Positions 35,533-44,150 of a stretch of DNA of 64,000 nt are shown here, piece by piece; the stretch's first letter is position 1; each line of letters opens with the position of its first letter. Below the pieces are notes generated by a model that saw only the letters and a list, made by a program, of their open reading frames with translations, was not told where the DNA came from and did not search any database. Made by a program: the position numbers and the translations under genes. The stretch lies in the NCBI GenBank assembly GCA_021816455.1, contig JAKAXU010000010.1, positions 1 through 64,000 on the forward strand. The letters are read 5' to 3'. The DNA is from Acidobacteriota bacterium. GTDB lineage: Bacteria; Acidobacteriota; Terriglobia; Terriglobales; Acidobacteriaceae.

Positions 35533-36813
35533 TCACGGAACAGGTGCTCCGAGCGCGCGCAGATACCCGGGATTCGGATGCGCGTTTTCGAACCGCACCT
35601 TCACCAGCAGGTCGCGGAAAGCCGCATCGATCTCTGCCTGCGGCGGACGCGCCGCAACGGCTTTTTCGCTGTCGCCCATCGTGAATTTGTGCGCCGCAAA
35701 GGCGACAATCTCGTCCCAATGGGCGGGCCGGTCAAAGCTCACCAGCGCCGACTGCGCGTCCATCTTCTTGTAGGGCCAGAAAGTCCAGCTGATCTGATTC
35801 CTGTCCAGCAACTCGCGGAACTGCTGCACCCAGGCGTCCTTGTTTTCGCCGGACTCGCTCATCCAGATTGGCACGTTGTACTTCACGCTGAAGTCGATAT
35901 ATGCCTGAATCTGCGTCTGGACAGGCGGCATCCAGTATTTGTGGAAGGTGTACATCACGTTTGCGTCGAACGGCTTGCTGAAGACGGTGAAATTCGTATC
36001 CCATTGCGCGCCGCCCAGAATCACCACATGATGCGTATCCACCGAACGAACCGCGGCTACGATCCCGCGATAGACCGGCTCCAGCTTCGAGTTGTACTTC
36101 GCCAGCCGGGGATAATGAGGGATTGGCTCATTCAACAGGTCATAGCCGAGCACGGTCGGATTGCTGCTGTAGTGCGCCGCGATGCGTTTCCAGATTGCGT
36201 CCGTCTGGCGCTGACACTCCGGCAGATCGTAGAGCCACGGGTAGCCCCAGCTATCGTCGATATTCGCGCCATTCTGTCCGCACGGCGCGGCATGCATATC
36301 CAGCACGACGTATAGATGGTCGGCAGCGGCCCAGGCAATCACCGGATCGAGCAGTGCGAATCCCTCGTCGTTGCCCGGCGTGAAAAACCGATAGTGAAAC
36401 GGAATCCGTATCGTGTTGAAGCCTTCGCGCGCGATGAAGTCGATGTCGGCCTTCGTGATGTACGCCTGACGATACTGCTTCCAGAACTGCTCCGCCTCCA
36501 CGGGACCGATCAGCTCCCTGGTCAGTGCTTCGATCTCTCTCGCCGACTGCGGCCCACCGTCGAAGTGAAACATGTAGCCTTCCTGGATCAGCCAGTTGCC
36601 CAGATTCGTCCCCCGCAGCAGCAGTTTGTGGCCTGAGCCATCCACCAGGAGTCGGCCTTCGGTGTGCACAAATCCCGTGGAACTCTTCTGCGGCTGCGCG
36701 CACATCGGTAGCCCGGCAAGCACCAATCCGACAAACGCAAGCCCTGCAAGCATCCTGTGGGCAATCCTCTGGCTGACAATCGCCGACAACAGGGAAACAA
36801 TCGTTTTCATCAT
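35533..36813 (-). CDS. Exported GH5-family glycoside hydrolase (cellulase-like)
   Basis: The 426-residue protein has a signal region (hydrophobic 21-38, ending MCAQ) and a TIM-barrel with the GH5 hallmarks: RGTNLGNWLIQEG, NTIRIPFHYRFF, acid/base E229 in YDLLNEP and nucleophile E320 in IWMSESGE. Family members cleave beta-1,4 glucans or related beta-glycans; the exact substrate cannot be read. GGAGG lies 7 bases before the first of two ATG codons, so start 36813 is chosen although the frame opens at 37056. It diverges from the Fe-S oxidoreductase operon. Confidence 0.87.
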   Translation of the reverse strand: MMKTIVSLLSAIVSQRIAHRMLAGLAFVGLVLAGLPMCAQPQKSSTGFVHTEGRLLVDGSGHKLLLRGTNLGNWLIQEGYMFHFDGGPQSAREIEALTRELIGPVEAEQFWKQYRQAYITKADIDFIAREGFNTIRIPFHYRFFTPGNDEGFALLDPVIAWAAADHLYVVLDMHAAPCGQNGANIDDSWGYPWLYDLPECQRQTDAIWKRIAAHYSSNPTVLGYDLLNEPIPHYPRLAKYNSKLEPVYRGIVAAVRSVDTHHVVILGGAQWDTNFTVFSKPFDANVMYTFHKYWMPPVQTQIQAYIDFSVKYNVPIWMSESGENKDAWVQQFRELLDRNQISWTFWPYKKMDAQSALVSFDRPAHWDEIVAFAAHKFTMGDSEKAVAARPPQAEIDAAFRDLLVKVRFENAHPNPGYLRALGAPVP

Positions 36814-37070
36814 CGTCAAACCTCCGCTCGAATCCGCTACCCACTCTACAACAGTGCTGCCCGGTCGGCGAAGACCGGTTGGCCAAGACCTGCAGGCGAA
36901 GATAGGCCCGCATGAGGCTTTTGCCGTATAGTGAGCGATGCTGGCCCCGGCGGGCGGTGCCGGATGCCGACGCAGCTCTTGTCTGCGTAATGTCCACCTC
37001 ATCCAAACTGCTCCAACAGGGTTGGTGCCAATCCTGCGTCCGATGGAGTAGAACAACTCAGAGGGTAAGT

Positions 37071-39056
37071 ATGCTTCTGGCCGTTCCTCCCAACTCCACC
37101 GGCTTCGCTTCCTGCATCGCGTCTGTCGTCCTGCCCGGCCTCGTGCCCGCCGAGCCGCTCTACTTTTCGCTCGACGAAAAGCTGCTGCTGGCCTCTCTGA
37201 TCGCCGCCGCTGGCTGGCTCTTCTGGCGGCGCTTTGGCACCGTCCTCAAGCGCATTCTCAGTGCCCGCAAGGACGCCGACTTCCGGCTTTTCCCGCTCTC
37301 CAGGCGCTTCTGGGATTTCTTTCGGGAGGTGCTCTGCCAGACCAAGGTCATTCGCGAGCGTCCCCTGCCCGGCCTCGCTCATGCACTCGTCTTCTGGAGC
37401 TTTTTGGCCTTTGTCCTGGTCACCGCCAACCACATCGCCACCGGCTTTGGCTTCGGTTTCCTGGATTCGTCCGGTTTCTTCAGCCATTTTTACTTTCTCT
37501 TCGCCGCGCTCTTTGCCGTGGCCTGCGCCGTCTCCATCGCCGGTCTTTTCGTTCGCCGCTTCATCGTCCGGCCCGTTTGGCTCGCTCACAAGGATCACAC
37601 CGTCTCCTGGGAGTCTGGCATCATCGCCGGGCTGATCTTTCTGCTGATGGTCACCTACCTCGGCGCGTTCTTCGTCTCCGACCAGAGCATGGCTGCACGT
37701 CTGTTGTGGTGGGCGCACACTCTCACGCTGCTCAGTTTTTTGCCGCTCGTGCCTCACACCAAGCACCTGCACCTGATCCTCAGCCCGGCAACCGTCTTTC
37801 TCTCCCGCGGCGGCTTCAGCCGCATTCCGCCTCTGGCCAACGACGACGATTTCGGCATGGTCACTGGCAGGGACGTCACTCAGCTCACTGCGCTCCAGGT
37901 CTACTCCTGCGTCGAGTGCGGTCGCTGCACCGAGCACTGTCCGGCAGCCAACACCGGCAAAGAGCTGAATCCGCGCGAGATCATCCTCGGCCTGCGCGGC
38001 TACCTCAACGAATACGGCCCGGCCAGCGAAGAGCCGCTGCTCGGCCGTTACAACTCGCAGCAGGCAGCCTTCCAATGCACCACCTGCGGCAGTTGTGAGT
38101 TCCAATGTCCGGTCGGCATCGAGCACCTGCCCGTCATCGTTGGCCTGCGGCGTGGCGCAGTCAACACCGGCGAATGGGACGACGACCACGGCGGCAAGCT
38201 CTTCCTCGCCCTCGAACGCAACGGCAACGCCCTCGGCATGGGCCAGTCGGAACGCGACAAATTCGTGGCCCGCGAAGAACTGCCCGTCTTCGACGGCTCG
38301 CAGGAGTACTGTCTCTGGCTCGGCTGCATGGGCGGCTACGATCCCAAGGGCCGCGAAATCATCCGCTCCTTCGTCGCAGTCATGCGCTATCTCGGTGCCA
38401 GCTACGGTGTCCTGCGCAAAGAAAAATGCACCGGTGACCCCGCGCGTCGCCTGGGTAACGATCTCGTCTTCCAGCAGCTTGCTGAAAGCAATCTGGAAAC
38501 CTTCGCGCAGAACAAGGTGAAGAAGATCGTCTCCATCTGCCCGCATTGCGTACGCACCATCGCCGAGGATTGGAAAGCTTACGGAACGCCGCCGGAGATC
38601 GAGCATCACAGCGAGTTTCTCGCCCGCTATCAGTCACGGTTGCCAAAGAACGGTGAAAATTCGACCGACTCTACCGGCAAGACCGTCTTCCACGATCCCT
38701 GCTATCTGGGCCGCTACCGCAACGTCTATGAAGAGCCGCGTTCTGTCATCCGCGCCAACGGCACGCTGATTGAGGCCGAGCGCTCGCATGAGCGCAGCTT
38801 CTGTTGCGGCGCAGGCGGTGGTCTGGCCTTCCTCGGCGAAGAGCAGGGGGCGCGTGTCAGCGAAACCCGCGTACAACAGCTTGTGGCCACCGGAGCGGCT
38901 ACAATTGGGGCTGCGTGCCCCTTCTGCAATACCATGTTTCGGGATGCGCTGGCCAGCCGGGGCGACGGTGCGCCACAGCTTCTTGATATTGCCCAGATCG
39001 CCGCTGCGGCGCTGCCCCGAAGCACGCCCGAGTCGCACGATGCGCCTCTGGCCTGA
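37071..39056 (+). CDS. Membrane heme/Fe-S oxidoreductase acting with ETF
   Basis: The 661-residue protein has a short N-terminal helix (36-52) and a membrane domain to about residue 240 with conserved histidines resembling the heme-b subunit of nitrate reductase gamma type. Two [4Fe-4S] motifs follow (CVECGRCTEHC at 280-290 and CTTCGSCEFQC) and then two CCG domains (CLWLGCMGG ... CPHC; HDPCYLGRY ... SFCCGAGG ... CPFCNTM). This layout, next to EtfB and EtfA, matches the ETF:menaquinone oxidoreductases (EMR) that carry beta-oxidation electrons to the quinone pool. A GAGGG site precedes ATG 37071. Role is inferred from architecture and context. Confidence 0.85.
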   Translation: MLLAVPPNSTGFASCIASVVLPGLVPAEPLYFSLDEKLLLASLIAAAGWLFWRRFGTVLKRILSARKDADFRLFPLSRRFWDFFREVLCQTKVIRERPLPGLAHALVFWSFLAFVLVTANHIATGFGFGFLDSSGFFSHFYFLFAALFAVACAVSIAGLFVRRFIVRPVWLAHKDHTVSWESGIIAGLIFLLMVTYLGAFFVSDQSMAARLLWWAHTLTLLSFLPLVPHTKHLHLILSPATVFLSRGGFSRIPPLANDDDFGMVTGRDVTQLTALQVYSCVECGRCTEHCPAANTGKELNPREIILGLRGYLNEYGPASEEPLLGRYNSQQAAFQCTTCGSCEFQCPVGIEHLPVIVGLRRGAVNTGEWDDDHGGKLFLALERNGNALGMGQSERDKFVAREELPVFDGSQEYCLWLGCMGGYDPKGREIIRSFVAVMRYLGASYGVLRKEKCTGDPARRLGNDLVFQQLAESNLETFAQNKVKKIVSICPHCVRTIAEDWKAYGTPPEIEHHSEFLARYQSRLPKNGENSTDSTGKTVFHDPCYLGRYRNVYEEPRSVIRANGTLIEAERSHERSFCCGAGGGLAFLGEEQGARVSETRVQQLVATGAATIGAACPFCNTMFRDALASRGDGAPQLLDIAQIAAAALPRSTPESHDAPLA

Positions 39057-39094
39057 GACGGAAAGCCGACCAGGAAAAGCCGACAAGGAAGCCT

Positions 39095-39865
39095 ATGAAG
39101 ATCATCGTTGCCATCAAACAGGTTCCCGAACGCGATGTCCGCATTCGCATTGACGGAGCGGGCCGGTGGATCGCGCTCGACGACGTTGAATTCCGCATGA
39201 ACGAGTCCGACGCCTACGCGCTCGAAGAGGCGCTGCTGCTGCGGGAAGCGCACGGCGGAGAAGTCATCGTCCTCAGCGCCGGACCCGAACGTGTAGGCCA
39301 AACCATCCGCGAAGCACTTGCCAAGGGCGCTGACCGCGGGATTCATATCGTCAGCGACACGCTTGCCGACTACGACGCACTGGGCCTCGCGCGCCTGATG
39401 GCTGCCGCCATCCGCAACGAAGCCGCCGACCTCATCCTCACCGGCCTGCAGTCGGACGATCTCGGCCTTGGCCAGACCGGCGTCATTCTCGCCGAGCTGA
39501 TGGGCATTCCCCACTCCAGCCTCATCCTCAAGATCGAAAAGGCCGATACCGGACTCAAAGTCCTGCGCGAACTCGAAGACGGCTGGTTCCAGCACATCGA
39601 GATGCCTACACCCGCTCTGCTCACCATCCAGAGCGGCAACACAAAACTGCGCTACGCCACGCTGATGGGAATCAAGAAGGCCAAGACGAAGGAACTGCGC
39701 GCAGTTCCCGCCGACTCGCTCGGCGTCGCCCCGACTCCCGTCGTCCTGCTGGATTCCTTGGCGTTGCCCAGTCGACAGAAAACCACTCAGATTCTTTCCG
39801 GCACGCCCGCTGAAGCGGCAGCGGCGCTGGTGGAAAAGCTCCAGCAGGAGGTCCGTGTTCTATGA
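39095..39865 (+). CDS. etfB: Electron transfer flavoprotein beta subunit
   Basis: The 256-residue protein is EtfB: MKIIVAIKQVPERDVRIRID at the start, MNESDAYALEEAL, then DLILTGLQSDDLGLGQTG and the signature region PTPALLTIQSGNTKLRYATLMGIKKAK. It pairs with EtfA to collect electrons from acyl-CoA dehydrogenases. The gene follows the membrane oxidoreductase by 38 bases with an AAGGAAG ribosome site and overlaps etfA by 4 bases, so the three are one operon. Confidence 0.95.
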   Translation: MKIIVAIKQVPERDVRIRIDGAGRWIALDDVEFRMNESDAYALEEALLLREAHGGEVIVLSAGPERVGQTIREALAKGADRGIHIVSDTLADYDALGLARLMAAAIRNEAADLILTGLQSDDLGLGQTGVILAELMGIPHSSLILKIEKADTGLKVLRELEDGWFQHIEMPTPALLTIQSGNTKLRYATLMGIKKAKTKELRAVPADSLGVAPTPVVLLDSLALPSRQKTTQILSGTPAEAAAALVEKLQQEVRVL

Positions 39866-40836
39866 GCACCGTTCTCGTCTTTCTTGAAGCCAAATCCGGA
39901 GAACCTACCCGCATCTCGCTGGAAGCCCTGGCTGCCGGCGCAAAGCTCGCCTCCGCCACCGGAGCCGTGCTCGCAGCGGCGATGGTCGGCACAGCGAACG
40001 GAACAGGATTCTCGGCGCTCGGCGCGGCTTCCGCTATTTACGCGCTCGACCATCCTCTGCTGGCTCACTACACCGCTGACGGTTACACGGCGGCCTGTGT
40101 GCAGCTCATCTCCCGACTCCAACCTGAGTTCGTGCTCTTCCCACACACCTACGAGGTGCGCGACTTTGCCCCGCGGCTGGCCACGCGCCTGGGACGCGTA
40201 CTCATCAGCGACGTCACCGGCTTTCAGGCGGATGCAGGCCGCGTCACCTTCACACGCCAGTTGTTTCAGGGCAAGCTGAACGGCCAGTATCGCGCGGCTT
40301 CGCCCGCGCCCTGCCTTATCAGCGTACAGGCTGGCGCCTTCCGCGCCGATGCACCAACGGCGACCAGCGTGGCCATCGAAACCTTCGTTCCGGAACTGGA
40401 TGCCTCTGCGATCCGCACCGCTCCCAGCGAGCCGTTTCGGGCCGCCGCGCAGACCGTCGACCTCTCCTCGGCTCCGCTCATCGTCAGCGTTGGTCGCGGC
40501 ATCAAGGACGAAGCCAACATCGCACTGATCAAGGATCTGGCGGATGCCCTTGGCGCAGAGTTGGCAGCCTCGCGGCCCATCTGCGACGCAGGCTGGCTGC
40601 CTATGGAGCGCCAGGTGGGCAGCAGCGGCCAGACCGTCGCGCCCAGGCTGTATCTGGCCGTCGGCATCAGCGGAGCCATCCAGCATCTGGTCGGCATGAA
40701 AGGCTCACAATGTGTGGTCGCCATCAACAAGGATGAGAATGCACCGATCTTCGAGATCGCAGACTACGGTATCGTCGGCGACCTCTTTGAAGTGGTGCCC
40801 GCGCTGACTGCTGCCGTCCGAAAAGCGAAGGGTTAG
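39862..40836 (+). CDS. etfA: Electron transfer flavoprotein alpha subunit
   Basis: The 324-residue EtfA has the FAD-binding C-terminal domain: SVGRGIKDEANIALIKDLAD, ASRPICDAGWLP, RQVGSSGQTVAPRLYLAVGI with SGAIQH, and INKDENAPIFEIADYGIVGD. It holds the FAD that passes electrons to the quinone-side oxidoreductase encoded at the front of this operon. Start ATG 39862 overlaps the etfB stop (ATGA), indicating coupled translation and equal subunit supply. Confidence 0.95.
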   Translation: MSTVLVFLEAKSGEPTRISLEALAAGAKLASATGAVLAAAMVGTANGTGFSALGAASAIYALDHPLLAHYTADGYTAACVQLISRLQPEFVLFPHTYEVRDFAPRLATRLGRVLISDVTGFQADAGRVTFTRQLFQGKLNGQYRAASPAPCLISVQAGAFRADAPTATSVAIETFVPELDASAIRTAPSEPFRAAAQTVDLSSAPLIVSVGRGIKDEANIALIKDLADALGAELAASRPICDAGWLPMERQVGSSGQTVAPRLYLAVGISGAIQHLVGMKGSQCVVAINKDENAPIFEIADYGIVGDLFEVVPALTAAVRKAKG

Positions 40837-41312
40837 ATTGTCGGGCTGCCCGGAATCGAAAGCGAACTGCACAGCAAGCCATACGAACAATCTCAACTAC
40901 AGGGGATTCCGCGGGGATCGCTCCCAACGCCACGGCATTTCTATCGTCGGGGTCTGCCGACGTTGGTGGCGAAGGGGAAGAATTCCTCACGCAGTCGGCG
41001 CTTTTCGCACGAAAAACTCCCGATCCCTGCGACTTCAGACTGTATTGATCCGTCTTACCAGAGAGACACTCAGCGAAATGTTTGATCCAAGCGTTTTAGC
41101 CTGCGCAGAAGTGCGTAACGTCTGCGCCAGGCCTCTTCTCGGCTGCGATCGTGAGGGTATCTGTCATCTGGAAGCGAGAGATCATGTTGCCCCGATGGTC
41201 GCCATCCCTGGGCTGTTGCGCAGCGACGGTTTGCGATATTTCACCCGCCTGGGACTTTCGACGATGGCTGCCTAATCCAGGTCATAGATGCGTGACAGAG
41301 ATATATCTTCGA
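40837..41312. other. Intergenic stretch without a supported gene
   Basis: About 475 bases between etfA and the broken secreted-protein gene. Short open frames exist on the plus strand but their composition (many Arg, Cys, Trp) is not protein-like and no ribosome site supports them. I see no hairpin or known regulatory motif. Promoter elements for the following gene may have been here before it decayed. Confidence 0.5.
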
Positions 41313-42151
41313 ATGAAGACCCCGATCTGTCTGATTTTCTACTCTTTTTTATTGAGCCTCGCACTCGCTTTTTCGGCTCTTCCGCTTGCAGCGTACTCTC
41401 CAAAGCAGAGCATGAGCAGTGCTGCCTCAACCATTCGGAACACAGTGGACGGGAACGCGCAATCGGAAGTTGTCCCCTTGGAGAATTTGCCCGAGACGCC
41501 AGCACCACACTTTGAGCGAACCGTGATGATCTCCGAGTCCCAGGGCGCTTATGAAGAACAGAATGCGGCTCCAGCATCATCGTCCGCTGCTGCAGGGAGT
41601 TCCACAACCAGTCCGGCAGGGCAGTCAGGTGTGAGTTCGGGGACTGCTGAACCATCGACGCCCGCGCAGAGAAAATCCCAGAAGGCGCTGGCCGAGGAGC
41701 AGATTCGCCAGCAGCAGAAGCAGCGCGTTCTCGGGGTGGTTCCAAACTTCAACACCAGGGAACGATGCTGGGGAATGCGCTCTTTCCGGCGCTGCTGCAC
41801 CAGGACCCGCGTTACTTCCGCCTCGGATACGGTTCCAAGACCCATCGTCTGCTCTACGCGCTGGCCACGAACGTTATCTGTCGGCACGACAATACCGGGA
41901 AATGAGAGCCGAACTACTCGAATGTGCTGGGAAATATAGCTGCCGGTGGCATTTCAAACCTGTACGCTCCACCCGATGAGCGGGGCGTCACCCTCACCTT
42001 CACCAATGGCCTGCTGGTGACCGCCGAGGGCGGTTCTGGTCCGATTTTTCAGGAGTTCTGGCCGGATATCTCGCGGAAGTTTCTGCACAAGGATCCCACG
42101 AACGGCCAGGATACTGCCAACAGCGCGGCCAACAACGCAAAGCGGAAATAA
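41313..42151 (+). pseudogene. Broken secreted protein gene of an acidobacterial family
   Basis: The start encodes a signal peptide (KTPICLIFYSFLLSLALA), a low-complexity Ala/Ser/Gln region and QKQRVLGVVPNFNT, which I associate with a secreted family frequent in Acidobacteria. After NFNT the frame changes and the expected continuation resumes as TMLGNALFPALLHQDPRYF and later SNVLGNIAAGGISNLY, which implies an internal deletion of several dozen codons. A TGA where relatives have Trp (NTGK*EPNYSN, near 41911-41913) adds a nonsense mutation. The tail LTFTNGLLVTAEGGSGPIFQ runs to 42151. Function of the family is unknown to me. Confidence 0.7.
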
Positions 42152-42292
42152 TACGCGCTGATCCAGGCGCTGACTGAGAGATGCGAGAGGGATCGTCCAG
42201 CCGATCTGCGGAGAATGCTTTTGCGATGTATTTTCTCTCCGACGCGGATTCCTGGAATTCTCGCGCCATTCTTGCCGCAGACGACTCAGTTC

Positions 42293-43477
42293 TTATGTCA
42301 GATTCTCAAAGATAGCCGCTGCTCCCATTCCTCCGCCGACGCACATCGTCACCATCCCGTAGCGTGACCCGCTGCGCCGCAACTCACTCAGCAGCGTCGC
42401 GGTCAGCTTGGAGCCGGTGCAGCCCAGAGGATGCCCCAGCGCGATTGCGCCTCCGTTGACGTTGACGCGCGCCGGGTCCATCCCTAACTCGCGGATCACT
42501 GCCAGCGACTGCGCAGCGAAGGCTTCATTCAACTCAATGCGGGCGATCTCTTCCAGATGGATTCCTGACTGGAGCAGCACCTTCGGAATTGCGTAGATTG
42601 GCCCCGCCCCCATCTCTTCCGGCAGGCATCCGGCAGTCGAGTAGCCCACGAACCGCGCCAGAGGTCGCAGACCAAGTTCCTTGGCGAACGACTTGCTCAC
42701 GACCACAGTCGCTGCTGCGCCATCGGAGGTCTGCGAGCTGTTGCCTGCCGTTACGCTTCCATTCGACTGGAAGGCTGGTTTCAGCTTTGCCAGCGTTTCC
42801 AGGGAAGTATCCGCGCGCGGACCTTCATCTGCGCTCACCGTTGTCTGTTGTACTTCCGTCTTCACTGAGTGGTCCGCCAGCGTGATCCGCTCCACCGTCA
42901 CCGGAACGATCTCCTCCGTGAAACGATTCTCTGCCTGTGCGGCCAGCGCGCGACGATGACTCTCCATCGCAAAAGCGTCCTGATCCTCACGACTTACGTT
43001 GTAGCGCCTGGCGACGCGCTCAGCCGTCAATCCCATCGTCAGCAGCGCGGCCGGATAGTGCTCCGCGAGCCACGGATTCGGGCTGGGCTTGTTGCCGCTC
43101 ATCGGAATCATGCTCATCGACTCCACGCCGCCGGCCAGCACTGCGCGCGCGGCTCCTGTCTGGACGCGCATCGCCGCCTGAGCGATCGCTTCCAGCCCGG
43201 AGGCGCACAGTCTGTTCACCGTCATTGCACTGATCTCCACCGGCAATCCGGCGCGCAGCGCTATGTAGCGAGCAATGTTCCATCCCTGTTCGCCTTCGGG
43301 TAGAGCACAGCCAAAGACCACATCGCCCAGCATCGTCGGCTCCAGCGCCGGTACGCGGGCAAGCGCCCCATGCACTGCCACCGTCGCCAGCTCCTCGGGT
43401 CGCGTGGTTGCAAACACGCCTTTGCCGGACCGACCTACCGCCGTTCGCACCGCGCTCACAATCACTGCCTCTTCCAT
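42293..43477 (-). CDS. fadA: Acetyl-CoA acyltransferase (thiolase)
   Basis: The 394-residue thiolase cleaves 3-ketoacyl-CoA, the last step of beta-oxidation. Catalytic residues are visible: nucleophile C91 in [17 protein letters not shown] with an active-site Asn, H in [14 protein letters not shown] and the final Cys in [10 protein letters not shown]. Start ATG 43477 has GGAG upstream. It is the last gene of an operon with a FadN-like multifunctional enzyme and a small secreted protein, on the opposite strand from the ETF operon with which it should cooperate. Confidence 0.93.
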   Translation of the reverse strand: MEEAVIVSAVRTAVGRSGKGVFATTRPEELATVAVHGALARVPALEPTMLGDVVFGCALPEGEQGWNIARYIALRAGLPVEISAMTVNRLCASGLEAIAQAAMRVQTGAARAVLAGGVESMSMIPMSGNKPSPNPWLAEHYPAALLTMGLTAERVARRYNVSREDQDAFAMESHRRALAAQAENRFTEEIVPVTVERITLADHSVKTEVQQTTVSADEGPRADTSLETLAKLKPAFQSNGSVTAGNSSQTSDGAAATVVVSKSFAKELGLRPLARFVGYSTAGCLPEEMGAGPIYAIPKVLLQSGIHLEEIARIELNEAFAAQSLAVIRELGMDPARVNVNGGAIALGHPLGCTGSKLTATLLSELRRSGSRYGMVTMCVGGGMGAAAIFENLT

Positions 43478-43497
43478 CGCTCCACTCCCTGGGGACT

Positions 43498-44109
43498 TCA
43501 CTCGTCCGCCTCGTACTCTTTCCATTTGCCCTGTCGGTACAGGTGATAGATTGTCTTCCGATCGATGACGCTATCGGCGATCGCATCATGATCCGGCAGT
43601 GCGGGCGGATTGTCCTGCCCGGCCAGCGCATCGCGGAACTGCTCCGGCGACGCCGCATCGATTCCCCAGTTGAAGCCCAGCACGCCGCTGGGATCGTGGC
43701 GCTGCAAACGGGATTGCTCCGTCCACTGCGCCAGCTCCTGCGGGTGCTGTGGAGATGCCTGAGCAAAAAATACCAGCAGCAAAGTCTCTCCACGGACCGA
43801 ACACAACACAGCCCAGTCCTCTGAGCCATTCTGCCGGAAGCTGCCGTGAATCACATTCTCCGGCCGATGGGCCTGCCAGGTCTGCGGGATCATGCAGCCG
43901 CGTTGCAGCAGCGCCGTGGCGACCTCTGGCGGAAGCTCCGGAAAGGAAGAGACTGGTAGACGGCGAAAGCTGTACTGCTCGACTTTTCCGTCGATGCGAA
44001 CGGAACCTCTGGCCACGACTTCCACATTCATCTGCGCGCAAAGCGGCGTCGCCGCGCACACGAAAGGCAGCAGAACCATCCACTGCGAAATTGACTTCCA
44101 TCTCTTCAT
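43498..44109 (-). CDS. Secreted protein of unknown function
   Basis: I do not recognise this 203-residue product. It has a Sec signal (residues 9-25, PLCAQ), then about 175 residues with PELPPEVATALLQRGCMIPQ, a compact alpha/beta composition and two cysteines after the signal (one in RGCMIP, one in AVLCSV). Its stop is 20 bases from fadA and its start about 40 bases from the FadN-like gene, so it appears to be part of the beta-oxidation operon, an unexpected place for an exported protein. Confidence 0.75.
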   Translation of the reverse strand: MKRWKSISQWMVLLPFVCAATPLCAQMNVEVVARGSVRIDGKVEQYSFRRLPVSSFPELPPEVATALLQRGCMIPQTWQAHRPENVIHGSFRQNGSEDWAVLCSVRGETLLLVFFAQASPQHPQELAQWTEQSRLQRHDPSGVLGFNWGIDAASPEQFRDALAGQDNPPALPDHDAIADSVIDRKTIYHLYRQGKWKEYEADE

Positions 44110-44150
44110 TCCGATCTCGTTCGGCCGATTTCTTTTCGTCCTTCAGTCGA

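Noticed and set aside
36999-38609. 536-codon open frame antisense to the membrane Fe-S oxidoreductase gene
   Set aside because: Its composition is dominated by Glu, Asp, Ala and Gly from reverse reading of GC-rich codons and it ignores the clear motifs on the other strand.
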